A program made the position numbers and the translations under genes. A DNA stretch of 64,000 nt, taken from contig JAEPND010000004.1 in assembly GCA_017643585.1 (NCBI GenBank), forward strand, positions 1-64,000. The letters are read 5' to 3'. The DNA is from Maricaulis sp. (GTDB lineage Bacteria > Pseudomonadota > Alphaproteobacteria > Caulobacterales > Maricaulaceae). This document shows, in pieces, positions 27,456 to 35,722 of this stretch; the stretch's first letter is position 1; each line of letters begins with the position of its first letter. A model generated the notes under the pieces. It saw only the letters and a program-made list of their open reading frames with translations, was not told the DNA's origin and did not search any database.

Positions 27456-27823
27456 GGTCCGACACCGCTGCCTCCAGCTTCCCCACTTGCGTGTTTCCGC
27501 CTCGGGCTGGCCCGGTTTTGACCCCGTGCCTGATCCATCTCCCAGGGGATCTGGATCTTCGCCGGTTCTTTCCCCGCTTGCGCGGCTTTGTCCCCGACCG
27601 GCCTGATCTTTCGACCTCACCGTTGGCCCCTTTCCCGAAGGTCCGGCACCGGTGCCTCCGGCTGTCCCACTTGCGTGTTTCCGCCCTTGGCCAATCCGGG
27701 TTTGACCCCGGATCTGATCCTTCTCCCGAAGGGTCCGGATCTTTGCCGGCTGCGGCCCCGCTTGCGCGGTTTCCTCACCGACCGGCCTGATCTCTCGACC
27801 TTGCCGCTGGTCCGTTTCCCGAA
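27456..27823. repeat. Tandem repeat, two copies of 184 bp
   Basis: Copy 1 (27456-27639) and copy 2 (27640-27823) start with GGTCCGRCACC and share long blocks such as CCCACTTGCGTGTTTCCGCC, GACCGGCCTGATCT and a closing CCGTTTCCCGAA-type segment; a third partial start follows at 27824. They have diverged by scattered substitutions yet keep exactly the same length. Each contains several CCCGAAGGG-type palindromes. The period is not a multiple of three, which argues against a coding repeat. Confidence 0.85.
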
Positions 27824-27986
27824 GGTCCCGGTCCGGATTTTCATGCCGCTTCACTAACGTGCTCCGGCTTGCGATCCACCGTCGGCTTGGTCCGCTTTCC
27901 CCTTGCAGGGTTGGCTTTCCGCCCCGTCGACAATCAAACGGTAAGTCGGGAGAGCCCGGCCGGTCAACGCAACGGCCTGTGGGTTG

Positions 27987-28037
27987 CGTGGATAAGCAAG
28001 CGGGCTCTGTGGACAAAAGAGCGCTTTTTGTGGAAAA
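27987..28037 (+). promoter_or_regulatory. Three DnaA-box-like sequences at exact 21-bp spacing (candidate origin element)
   Basis: CGTGGATAA (27987), TGTGGACAA (28008) and TGTGGAAAA (28029) each differ by one base from TGTGGATAA, the DnaA box in this orientation. They are in the same orientation with starts exactly 21 bp apart, two helical turns. A/T-rich runs (TTTTTGTGGAAAA, ATTTTTTCG) lie beside them. This could be part of oriC or a DnaA-regulated promoter. No hemE or dnaA gene is in the window. Confidence 0.35.
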
Positions 28038-28228
28038 CGCATTTTTTCGCACCGAACTCCGGTTTCGCGAAACAGGTGTAGCGTCACCTTGTATTTATCG
28101 CGCGAACTAAGGGAATTTATTGCTGTCGCGTCAAGCGGCCGGGCTGATATTTTTTGGCCGTCGACGTCTCGCAGCTCGACACCGCAACCGACGGCAAGAT
28201 GGCCCACTGCTCGTGTGGATTGCCGCCG

Positions 28229-28873
28229 TCAGGCCTCGCCTCGGCCAAGCTTAAAGGCGAAGACGATGCACCAGAGGTAAAGCCCCGTCTCCAGCGCCCG
28301 CTGATAGAGGCCGACCACAGGATTGTCCGGGGTCAGCTGGACAAAGCAGAACAGCGCGAACAGGCCGACTGCAAAACCACTCAGGGCGAGCGCACGATCC
28401 TCGCTACGCCACCGGCCAGCCGCGAGCAGAAACAGTCCGAGAATGCCGAACAGATAGGCCCCGAGACCACTGGCGATGTGAACGAGATGCGTAGCGCTTG
28501 GATCGTCCGGCCGGCACCCGCTGTCGCAGGGGAAGAAGGCTGCGATGAACAGTCCGACGGCGTAAAGCGAGAGCGCCAGCAATCCCGCCCGCAGCCAGCC
28601 ATTGCGCCCCACCCGGGTCAGAGCGAGCCCGATAAAGGCCAGGAAAAAAAGCTCTGTCGGCAGAAAACCGAGATAATTGACCGCCCACGCATTGGGCGCC
28701 TGCTGCGCCCCCAGCTCGCTCATGAACTGGCTGGCATGATCATAGCCGGGATGCAGGGCGCCGGCGATCAACACAGTGGCCACGAGCCAGGCATAGCTGA
28801 CAATCGGCAGGACTTGCAGCCAGGAATTTGTACGCACGACATTCTCCACTGTTTCGGTAGGCGAAACACTCAC
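28229..28873 (-). CDS. DUF998-family membrane protein
   Basis: The 214-aa product has about six hydrophobic helices and the family pattern HASQFMSELGAQQAPNAWAVN after the first helix, with a conserved polar loop (FFPCDSGCRPDDPSATHLVH). DUF998 proteins are predicted integral membrane proteins of unknown function. It is encoded downstream of the non-coding stretch at 27102-28228 in sequence order but transcribed toward it, and stands alone. Confidence 0.85.
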   Translation of the reverse strand: MSVSPTETVENVVRTNSWLQVLPIVSYAWLVATVLIAGALHPGYDHASQFMSELGAQQAPNAWAVNYLGFLPTELFFLAFIGLALTRVGRNGWLRAGLLALSLYAVGLFIAAFFPCDSGCRPDDPSATHLVHIASGLGAYLFGILGLFLLAAGRWRSEDRALALSGFAVGLFALFCFVQLTPDNPVVGLYQRALETGLYLWCIVFAFKLGRGEA

Positions 28874-28945
28874 ACAGTTTCCGAACGCATGCTAGCGGGG
28901 CATCGCGATCCCGACAGGAGGATTGTGCCGCGTGCTATCCCCATG

Positions 28946-28976
28946 AAAAAACCGGCCCGGATCGCTCCGGGCCGGC
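28946..28976 (-). terminator. Intrinsic terminator after the FadJ-like gene
   Basis: On the minus strand CCGGCCCGG pairs perfectly with CCGGGCCGG (28967-28975 with 28952-28960) around a 6-base loop and is followed by TTTTTT. It lies about 23 bases after the stop at 28999 and ends the thiolase/FadJ operon. Confidence 0.9.
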
Positions 28977-28998
28977 TCTTTTCAGAGGTCAGGTCGGA

Positions 28999-31209
28999 TT
29001 ACTCCGCCGCGACAGCCTCGGCCGGCGCGAAACGGCCGTAGAAGGTCTCGCCCTTCTCGGCCATTTCACGCAACAGGGCCGGCACTTCGAACTGGTCGCC
29101 ATAGGCGGCTTTCAGCTCGTCGGCACGCTTGACGAAAGCGGCTGCGCCATAGGTATCGATGTAGGACAACGCACCACCGGTATAAGGTGCAAAGCCCCAG
29201 CCCAGGATGGAGCCGACATCGGCTTCACGCGGATCGATGACGATTTCCTCTTCCATACAGCGGGCCGCTTCGATAGCCTGTGTGAAGAGGATGCGGTCCT
29301 TGATCTCGTCGGTAGACGGCTGGTCTTCCAGGTATTTGCCACCCGGAGCGAATTGTTCCAGCTCAGGCCAAAGGCGCTTGGGCTGGCCCTTCTCGGCCGG
29401 ATAGTCATAGAAGCCCTTGGAATTCTTGCGTCCGAAACGCTCGTATTCCTCGACCATCTTGAACAGGATCGGCTCGGTCGGGGACGGCTTGTAGTTCTCG
29501 CCCAGATCCGACTTGGTCTGTTTGATCAGCTTCACACCCAGATCCAGCGCCACCTCGTCCTGCAGGGAGAGCGGACCAACCGGCATGCCGGCCATCTTGG
29601 TCGCGTTCTCGATCAGGACCGGGCTGACACCCTCGGCCAGCATGTTCATGCCTTCACCGATAAAGCGCATGACACAACGGTTGGCATAGAAGCCGCGCGT
29701 GTCGGAAACTACGATCGGCGTCTTCTTGATCTTGGTGACATAGTCGATCGCACGCGACAGGGCGTAATCACCTGTATTGTCGCCCATGATGATCTCGACC
29801 AGCATCATCTTCTCTACCGGCGAGAAGAAGTGGATGCCGATGAACTGGTCCTCGCGCTTGGACGCCTTGGCCAGATCCGTGATCGGAATGGAGGAGGTGT
29901 TCGACGCAAAGACCGCATTCTCCGGGATGACCTCTTCGGACATCTGGGTGATCTTGGCCTTCAGCTCGGAATTCTCGAACACGGCCTCGATGACCAGGTC
30001 GACATCGGACAGCAGGGTATAATCCGTGGTCGCCGTGACCAGCGCACCCATCTTGTCGGCCTTTTCCTGGGAAAGCTTGCCGCGCTTCACACCCTTGGCG
30101 AAGTGATCGGTGACATGCTTCTTGCCCTTGTCGGCGCCTTCCTGGTTGGCGTCGATGAGCACGACCTCGATACCGGCCTGGGCCGTAACCGTGGCAATGC
30201 CAGCGCCCATGAAGCCGGCACCGATGATGGCGACTTTCTTGACGTCAGCCTTTTCCTGGCCGGCCGGACGACGTCCACCCTTCTCCAGCGCCTGCTTGGA
30301 CAGGAAGATGGAGCGGATCATGTTGCGGCTTTCCGGACGCAGCAGCAGCTTGGTGAAATAGCGGCTCTCGATGCGCAGACCCTGGTCGATGGAGACCTGG
30401 GCGCCTTCATAGACGCAGGACAGGATGTATCGCTGGGCCGGGTAGTTGCCATAGGTGTTCTTGCGCAGCATCGGAGAAGCGGCACCGAAGACCTGGGCAC
30501 CGGCGGGATGGTAGGGACCACCGCCCGGGAATTTGAACTTGTCGCCATCCCACGGCTGGGTCGCATTCATCGGGTCTTCCTTGACGAGTTCCTTCGCCTT
30601 GGAGACCAGCTCGGCCATCGGCACGGTGGCGTGGGCAATGCCCAGCGCCTGTGCGGACGGACCATCATGCTGCTTGCCCTGAAGCAGGACCGGCGCGGCA
30701 TTCATGACACCAACCAGGCGCGGCAGACGCTGGGTGCCACCACCACCCGGCAGCACGCCGACCATGGCTTCCGGCAGGCCGACCTTGGCCTTGGGATTGT
30801 CGTTCGGCATGACGCGGTAATGGCAGGCCATGGTGATCTCGAAACCACCGCCCAGGGCCAGGCCGTTGATCGCAGCTGCGATCGGCTTGCCGCAGGTTTC
30901 CAGCTCGCGCAGCGTCTTGTTCAGGCGATAACACTGTTCGAACAGTTTCGCCTTCATCTCGTCTTCCGGCAGCTTGGCCATGTCGGAAGATCCACCGCCC
31001 AGTTCGGACAGGTCCGCACCGGCACAGAAGGCCGACTTGCCGGAGGTCAGGACCACGCCCTTGATGGCGTCGTCGGTTTTGACCTTCTCGGTCAGTTCCA
31101 CGAAATCGTCCATGACGTCCGCAGAGATGACATTCATCGACTTGCCAGGGCTGTCGAATGTGACGAGGGCAATGCCGTCGCCGTCGATTTCAAGTGTGAA
31201 GTTTTTCAT
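28999..31209 (-). CDS. FadJ/FadB-like multifunctional beta-oxidation enzyme (enoyl-CoA hydratase / 3-hydroxyacyl-CoA dehydrogenase)
   Basis: The 736-aa product has an N-terminal enoyl-CoA hydratase domain (about 1-200, with [21 protein letters not shown] and the oxyanion-hole glycine), then the NAD-binding domain of 3-hydroxyacyl-CoA dehydrogenase ([15 protein letters not shown], about 325-500, with [11 protein letters not shown] and [14 protein letters not shown]) and two C-terminal HCDH domains. It catalyses hydration and dehydrogenation of enoyl-CoA in fatty-acid degradation, normally in complex with a thiolase. The thiolase gene is upstream in the same operon, with a small lipoprotein-like gene between. 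A terminator follows. Confidence 0.95.
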   Translation of the reverse strand: MKNFTLEIDGDGIALVTFDSPGKSMNVISADVMDDFVELTEKVKTDDAIKGVVLTSGKSAFCAGADLSELGGGSSDMAKLPEDEMKAKLFEQCYRLNKTLRELETCGKPIAAAINGLALGGGFEITMACHYRVMPNDNPKAKVGLPEAMVGVLPGGGGTQRLPRLVGVMNAAPVLLQGKQHDGPSAQALGIAHATVPMAELVSKAKELVKEDPMNATQPWDGDKFKFPGGGPYHPAGAQVFGAASPMLRKNTYGNYPAQRYILSCVYEGAQVSIDQGLRIESRYFTKLLLRPESRNMIRSIFLSKQALEKGGRRPAGQEKADVKKVAIIGAGFMGAGIATVTAQAGIEVVLIDANQEGADKGKKHVTDHFAKGVKRGKLSQEKADKMGALVTATTDYTLLSDVDLVIEAVFENSELKAKITQMSEEVIPENAVFASNTSSIPITDLAKASKREDQFIGIHFFSPVEKMMLVEIIMGDNTGDYALSRAIDYVTKIKKTPIVVSDTRGFYANRCVMRFIGEGMNMLAEGVSPVLIENATKMAGMPVGPLSLQDEVALDLGVKLIKQTKSDLGENYKPSPTEPILFKMVEEYERFGRKNSKGFYDYPAEKGQPKRLWPELEQFAPGGKYLEDQPSTDEIKDRILFTQAIEAARCMEEEIVIDPREADVGSILGWGFAPYTGGALSYIDTYGAAAFVKRADELKAAYGDQFEVPALLREMAEKGETFYGRFAPAEAVAAE

Positions 31210-31214
31210 TGGGA

Positions 31215-31574
31215 TTATCCCTTTATAGGTCGCATCGACGAAATGGCGAGAGCCTGAGTGACCTGTCCCTGATCCATTTCATAAAGAAAGAGATCGGAGC
31301 CGCCTGGCACGAAGTCGCACCGGATCCAGTAGGCCAAAGGCTCGTCGCGTTCGACGATGTGAAATGCTCGACCACATTCCCCGTCAAAATCCATGTCGGG
31401 AAAATCGGCCGCTGTGTAGTCGGAATGAAGCTGCGTGGTGTCGACACCTTCCGGCATGCCTGCAATCCAGCTTGCGTTCACGATCGGAGGCATTGGCACA
31501 TCATTGGATGCCTCCCCCGCGGAATCACAAGCCGCAAGCGCGCAAACGCCGGATAAAAAGCCGACACGCAACAT
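31215..31574 (-). CDS. Small lipoprotein between thiolase and FadJ-like genes
   Basis: The 119-aa product has a lipoprotein signal (MLRVGFLSGVCALAAC, then DSAGEAS) and an acidic, aromatic-containing mature part with two further cysteines (GECGRAF and IRCDFV). Its start lies 2 bases after the thiolase stop, and its stop lies 5 bases before the FadJ-like start, so it is firmly inside the operon. Composition is less G+C-rich than the flanking genes. Function is unknown; a periplasmic lipoprotein in a cytoplasmic beta-oxidation operon is unexpected. Confidence 0.75.
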   Translation of the reverse strand: MLRVGFLSGVCALAACDSAGEASNDVPMPPIVNASWIAGMPEGVDTTQLHSDYTAADFPDMDFDGECGRAFHIVERDEPLAYWIRCDFVPGGSDLFLYEMDQGQVTQALAISSMRPIKG

Positions 31575-31576
31575 TC

Positions 31577-32782
31577 TTACACCCGCTCGATAATGGTTGC
31601 CGTGCCCATGCCGCCGCCGACACAGAGCGTGGTCAATGCGGTTTCCTTGTCGGAGCGTTCCAGCTCGTCGAGGACCGTGCCCAGGATCATCGCGCCGGTT
31701 GCGCCCAGCGGGTGACCCATGGCGATCGCGCCACCGTTCACATTCATGATGTCGTGGTCGATCTCATAGGCCTGCATCAGGCGCAGGACGACGGCCGCGA
31801 ATGCCTCGTTCAGCTCCCACAGATCCACATCGCTGGCATCCATGCCGGCTTTCTTGAGCACCTTCGCGGTGACCGGGACCGGGCCCGTCAGCATGATGGT
31901 CGGCTCGGAACCGACAGAGGCCATCGCCTTGATGCGTGCACGCGGCTTGAGGCCGGCCTTTTCACCCGCTTCCTTGGAACCGATCAGCACCATGGAGGAT
32001 CCGTCAACGATACCGGAGGAATTGCCGCCCGTGTGGACCCAGTTGAGATATTCAACTTCCGGGTAACGCTGGGTGGCAACATGTTCGAAACCGACGAAGT
32101 CGGACAGGTCCTTGAAGGCAGACTTCAGCGAACCCAGCCCTTGCATGTCGGTGCCCGGACGCATGTGCTCGTCATGATCGAGAATGGTCAGGCCCAGCTG
32201 GTCCTTGACCGGAACGATCGTCTTCTTGAAACGACCTTCCTCCCAGGCGCGCGCTGCACGCTTCTGGCTTTCCACGGCATAGGCGTCGACATCGTCACGG
32301 GAGAAACCGTGCTTGGTCGCGATCAGGTCGGCAGAAACGCCCTGCGGAACGATATAGTGGTCAAAGCCGATCTCCGGATCGGACATCATCGCACCACCAT
32401 CAGAGCCCATCGGGACGCGCGACATGGCCTCGACACCGCCACCGATGGCGAAGTCAGCCTCGCCGGACATGACCTTGGCGGCTGCAACATTGACCGCTTC
32501 CAGACCGGAGGCACAGAAACGGTTGAGCTGGAAGCCAGCAGTCGTCTCGGCGTATTTCGCGTTCATGACGGCAGAGCGGGCAATATTGGAACCCTGTTCG
32601 CCGACCGGGGAGACGACACCCATGATGACGTCATCAACCAGCGCCGTGTCGAGATTATTGCGATCGCGGATCGCCTCGAGCTGCTGGGTCGCAAGCTGAA
32701 GCGCCGTGATCTCGTTCAGCGCTCCGCCCTTCTTCTTGCCGCGCGGCGTGCGCGTGGCATCGTAGATATAGGCTTCAGTCAT
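31577..32782 (-). CDS. Acetyl-CoA C-acyltransferase (thiolase)
   Basis: The 401-aa product has all thiolase signatures: active-site cysteine in [15 protein letters not shown], the [18 protein letters not shown] block with the catalytic histidine, [10 protein letters not shown], and the C-terminal CVGGGMGTA with the second cysteine. It cleaves 3-ketoacyl-CoA in beta-oxidation (FadA/FadI-like) and leads the operon with the lipoprotein and FadJ-like genes. Start at 32782 with an AAAGGACTG site. Confidence 0.96.
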   Translation of the reverse strand: MTEAYIYDATRTPRGKKKGGALNEITALQLATQQLEAIRDRNNLDTALVDDVIMGVVSPVGEQGSNIARSAVMNAKYAETTAGFQLNRFCASGLEAVNVAAAKVMSGEADFAIGGGVEAMSRVPMGSDGGAMMSDPEIGFDHYIVPQGVSADLIATKHGFSRDDVDAYAVESQKRAARAWEEGRFKKTIVPVKDQLGLTILDHDEHMRPGTDMQGLGSLKSAFKDLSDFVGFEHVATQRYPEVEYLNWVHTGGNSSGIVDGSSMVLIGSKEAGEKAGLKPRARIKAMASVGSEPTIMLTGPVPVTAKVLKKAGMDASDVDLWELNEAFAAVVLRLMQAYEIDHDIMNVNGGAIAMGHPLGATGAMILGTVLDELERSDKETALTTLCVGGGMGTATIIERV

Positions 32783-32815
32783 TTTCAGTCCTTTCCGCTT
32801 CGCGGGTTTTAATCT

Positions 32816-33196
32816 TTATCGACGTTGTTCTTGGCGACCCGGGATGGGGTCGCAGGTTGGCTCGTGAAAGCGCTGCAGCTCGGCCAGTCTTGAGCCGATC
32901 AGCTCCAGCACTCCATTCAGGTTCTCAAACACATCCACATTGAAAACACGCAGGACCTGCCAGCCCTGGCGTTGCATGAATTCAGTCCGGCGGGCGTCAT
33001 ATGCCGCGTCCGTATGGGTATCGCCGTCCACCTCGATCACCAGCTTGAGCGGGCGACAGGCAAAGTCAGCGATATAGGGGCCGATGGGGTGTTGGCGGCG
33101 GATCGGCAGTCCAAGCATCTGCTTGCGACGCAGATATTGCCAGAGGATCACCTCGGCCCGGGTCATGTTCCTGCGCAAGGCACGCGCCCTCTTCAT
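32816..33196 (-). CDS. DUF559 (Vsr-like) endonuclease-domain protein
   Basis: From the ATG at 33196 the 126-aa product matches the DUF559 family: RRNMTRAEVILWQYLRRKQM, then the nuclease-like block IADFACRPLKLVIEVDGDTH with the conserved D and E-V-D, and a C-terminal VLRVFNVDVFENLNGVL. The fold is related to restriction and Vsr endonucleases. The frame extends upstream through the dispersed repeat at 33231-33375, but that part is not coding. It stands alone, without a partner methylase. Confidence 0.88.
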   Translation of the reverse strand: MKRARALRRNMTRAEVILWQYLRRKQMLGLPIRRQHPIGPYIADFACRPLKLVIEVDGDTHTDAAYDARRTEFMQRQGWQVLRVFNVDVFENLNGVLELIGSRLAELQRFHEPTCDPIPGRQEQRR

Positions 33197-33230
33197 CGCC
33201 ACATATTTCGGGCGATCGGGTTCGCCCAAT

Positions 33231-33375
33231 CTTCCCCCCCGGGGAAGTGGGCTCGCCGTAGCCTTTGCGAAGGCGAGGTCGAAGGGGTCGCGAGCGAAGG
33301 CGAGCGAGCTGCCCTCCGCGCTGCGCGCTCCGGCCCCTCCGTCGGCTGCGCCGACACCTCCCCAGCGGGGAGGAT
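33231..33375 (+). repeat. Dispersed repeat, copy B (related copy at 838-980)
   Basis: This segment shares the blocks GGGGAAGTGGGCTCGCCGTA, GCGAAGGCGAGGTCGAAGGG, CCTCCGCGCTGCGCGCTCC and ACACCTCCCC with 838-980, with a divergent centre. It occupies the gap between the DUF559 gene and the PaiB-like gene and overlaps false upstream extensions of the DUF559 frame. Confidence 0.7.
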
Positions 33376-33393
33376 ATGAGACATCAACCCACA

Positions 33394-33987
33394 TCACCCA
33401 TCCCCCTCAACCATGTGGTACGCAATCGCACTTTCCCCGCGCTCGTTCAGCGCTTCAGCCAGGCGCAGGCGCTCTGCCACGGGTTTGTTCTGTGAGAGTT
33501 TGGCCTTGCCATCGAGGCGTTCAATTTCCAGCTCGAAGGGCTGGATCGCGGCCTCGAGCATGGCGCGTTTTCTTTCTTCCAGATTGGTGATCCGCCATTG
33601 CTCCTCGAAATCGGCGATCTGGGAGGAAAGCGCCCGTTCGGCGTCCTCGCCTTCCAGGGCGACCAGTTTTCCGTGGGCATGCACGGCGATGTAGTTCCAG
33701 GTGGGAACATTGTCATTGGGATCGGAATACCAGGTCGGCGAGACATAGGCGTGCGGTCCGGAGAAGATCGCGATCGCCTGCTTGCCGTCCTGGATGGCCT
33801 TGGTGACCGGGTTCGCCCGTGCCACATGCCCGACCAGGGCCTGGCGTTCATCGGCCAGTTTCAGCGGGATATGCGTGGCCGCCAGGTCCGGCTCCCCCGG
33901 CACCAGGAGAATGGCAAAATCATACGAGCGCATCAGCGCCCGCATCCCGGTCTCATTCTCCATCTTGAAGTGCGTGGGGGTGTACAT
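33394..33987 (-). CDS. PaiB-type FMN-binding negative regulator
   Basis: The 197-aa product matches the PaiB family (split-barrel FMN-binding fold): MYTPTHFKMENE at the start, ATHIPLKL, then the signature FSGPHAYVSPTWYSDPNDNVPTWNYIAVHAHGKL-type region (residues about 75-108). PaiB is known as a transcriptional regulator of sporulation and degradative enzymes in Bacillus; in proteobacteria the role is unclear. Its start overlaps the upstream membrane-protein stop by one base. Confidence 0.9.
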   Translation of the reverse strand: MYTPTHFKMENETGMRALMRSYDFAILLVPGEPDLAATHIPLKLADERQALVGHVARANPVTKAIQDGKQAIAIFSGPHAYVSPTWYSDPNDNVPTWNYIAVHAHGKLVALEGEDAERALSSQIADFEEQWRITNLEERKRAMLEAAIQPFELEIERLDGKAKLSQNKPVAERLRLAEALNERGESAIAYHMVEGDG

Positions 33988-34451
33988 CAGAGCAGTCTCC
34001 GACGAGCAAATTGGCCGATCGCGTAAGCCGCCGCAATGCTCGCGCCGATCAGCAAGTAGTTCAGGTAGTGCGGGAGCAGAGTACCAGATCCCGGTCCGAT
34101 ACGGGCTCCCGCGAAGGGGTCGGGCAGGGGCAAATTAATCAGCTGCCCTCCAATGTTCGCGGCAACGTCAGACGTCTCTGGCAACAAATACGCAACCGCA
34201 ATGCCCAGATAAGCAGCATTCGAGACTGGTAGGCGACTCAGTGCCCAGCCCAAGCCGAACATGGCTACGAAGACAACCGACGAATCCGCCCAGTTGCTAC
34301 CAAACCATCCCAACGGCAAGAGAAAGCCCAAATAGGCTAGTGTATTAACAAGCTCGTACAATACGGCCTTCACGGCAAACGGAAAGGTCCAGCCGGCCAA
34401 GAAAACCAACCACCAAGCAGACCTCGTCGAAAGTTCTATCCCGGCCGTCAT
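33987..34451 (-). CDS. Membrane protein, hypothetical
   Basis: The 154-aa product has about four hydrophobic helices (first near residues 13-35, last near 132-148) with a loop containing PDPFAGARIGPGSGT. Composition is less G+C-rich than the neighbours. It begins 4 bases after the acyl-CoA dehydrogenase stop and overlaps the PaiB-like start by one base, so it belongs to that transcription unit. No family is recognised. Confidence 0.7.
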   Translation of the reverse strand: MTAGIELSTRSAWWLVFLAGWTFPFAVKAVLYELVNTLAYLGFLLPLGWFGSNWADSSVVFVAMFGLGWALSRLPVSNAAYLGIAVAYLLPETSDVAANIGGQLINLPLPDPFAGARIGPGSGTLLPHYLNYLLIGASIAAAYAIGQFARRRLL

Positions 34452-34455
34452 CCGC

Positions 34456-35622
34456 TTAAAGCGTCCTTCCGATCAGCAGTTTCATGATCTCGTTGGTACC
34501 GCCATAGATCCGCTGGACACGGCTGTCGGTCCACATCTTGGCGATGGGGTATTCCTTCATATAGCCATAGCCGCCGTGCAGCTGAACGCACTCGTCGATC
34601 ACTTCGTTTTGTGCGTCAGACACCCAGTATTTCGCCATCGAGGCCGTGGCCGCGTCGAGCTCGCCCTTCATCAGACGTTCTGAACAATGGTGCACAAACA
34701 CCTCGGCCAGCGTCGCCTTGGTCTTGCACTCGGCGAGTTTGAACTGGCTGTTCTGGAAATGCAGGATCGGGCGGCCAAAGGCCTGGCGTTCCTTGGTATA
34801 GGTGATGGTCTCGTGCAGGGCGCGTTTCATGGCGCCGACGCCTTGGACAGCGATCTGCAGGCGTTCCTGGGGCAGTTTCTTCATCAGCTGGATGAAGCCC
34901 TGGCCCTCTTCCGGACCGAGCAGCGCATCGGCCGGCACCCAGACATCCTCGAAGAAAAGCTCGGCCGTGTCCTGGGCCTTCATGCCGACCTTGTCGAGCA
35001 AGCGACCACGTTTGAAGCCCTCGACCTTCTCGGTCTCGACCAGCATCAGCGAGACGCCGTCAAACCCCTTGGTCGGGTCGGTCTTGCAGACCACGATGAT
35101 GAAATTGGCGGAGCCGCCATTGGTGATGAAGGTCTTCTGGCCGTTGATGCGATAGCCATTGCCATCCTTGACCGCCGTCGTCTTGACGCTCTGCAGGTCC
35201 GAACCCGTGCCCGGCTCCGACATGGCGATGGCGCCGATCAACTCACCGGAAATCATGCGCGGCAGGATCGACGTCTTCTGCTCGTCCGAACCGAATTCGG
35301 TGATGTAGGGCGCGATGATCGTGTTGTGCAGGCCGACGCCCCAGCCGCTGGCGCCGACCTCGGCACCGGCCGTATGGAAGACGTATTCATGGCCCCAGTC
35401 ACCACCGGCGCCGCCATATTCCTCCGGCACGGACGGGCATAGCAGCCCGGCTTCACCGGCCTTGGTCCAGATCTCGCGATCGACCATGCCCTGCTCTTCC
35501 CAGCGTTCAGCATTGGGAACACATTCCTTGGCCATGAAAGCGCGCACCGTATCCTCGAACATGCGCACATCCTCGCGCTCGAGAAAGGCCGGCTTTGGTA
35601 CGTTGAGTGGGTCCTGAAACAC
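34456..35622 (-). CDS. Acyl-CoA dehydrogenase, short form
   Basis: The 388-aa product has the normal acyl-CoA dehydrogenase layout: helical N-terminal domain (PEEYGGAGGDWGHE), middle beta domain (AMSEPGTGSDLQSVKT and TFITNGGSANFIIV) and C-terminal helical domain ending IYGGTNEIMKLLIGRTL. It oxidises acyl-CoA to enoyl-CoA with FAD, passing electrons to ETF. It lies in the region with a second dehydrogenase, and the MerR regulator heads the run. Confidence 0.93.
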   Translation of the reverse strand: MFQDPLNVPKPAFLEREDVRMFEDTVRAFMAKECVPNAERWEEQGMVDREIWTKAGEAGLLCPSVPEEYGGAGGDWGHEYVFHTAGAEVGASGWGVGLHNTIIAPYITEFGSDEQKTSILPRMISGELIGAIAMSEPGTGSDLQSVKTTAVKDGNGYRINGQKTFITNGGSANFIIVVCKTDPTKGFDGVSLMLVETEKVEGFKRGRLLDKVGMKAQDTAELFFEDVWVPADALLGPEEGQGFIQLMKKLPQERLQIAVQGVGAMKRALHETITYTKERQAFGRPILHFQNSQFKLAECKTKATLAEVFVHHCSERLMKGELDAATASMAKYWVSDAQNEVIDECVQLHGGYGYMKEYPIAKMWTDSRVQRIYGGTNEIMKLLIGRTL

Positions 35623-35722
35623 CTAAAAATCCTCCCCTTGTGGCCCGGTCGGGCCTGATCAACCGTCAGGAGCCGGAGCCATCCTCTTTGTCGGGACGGT
35701 CTCCGGCGAAACGGGTCCGGCG

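Larger units (their letters stand above)
27102..28228. other. 1.1-kb non-coding stretch: tandem repeat plus DnaA-box-like cluster
   Basis: No convincing gene is present. 27456-27823 is a two-copy tandem repeat of period 184. 27987-28037 holds three DnaA-box-like sequences spaced 21 bases apart, followed by an A/T-richer stretch to about 28130. The reading frames crossing the repeat shift between copies (184 is not a multiple of 3) and have no ribosome binding site. It may be a regulatory or replication-related locus, or the site of a structured RNA. Confidence 0.6.

Noticed and set aside
27456..27823. Possible CRISPR array
   Set aside because: Units are 184 bp, only two copies, without the short-repeat/spacer pattern and without cas genes.
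27303..28052. 249-codon minus-strand frame across the tandem repeat
   Set aside because: The repeat period of 184 is not a multiple of three, so the frame reads different phases in the two copies, and there is no start site or recognisable domain.
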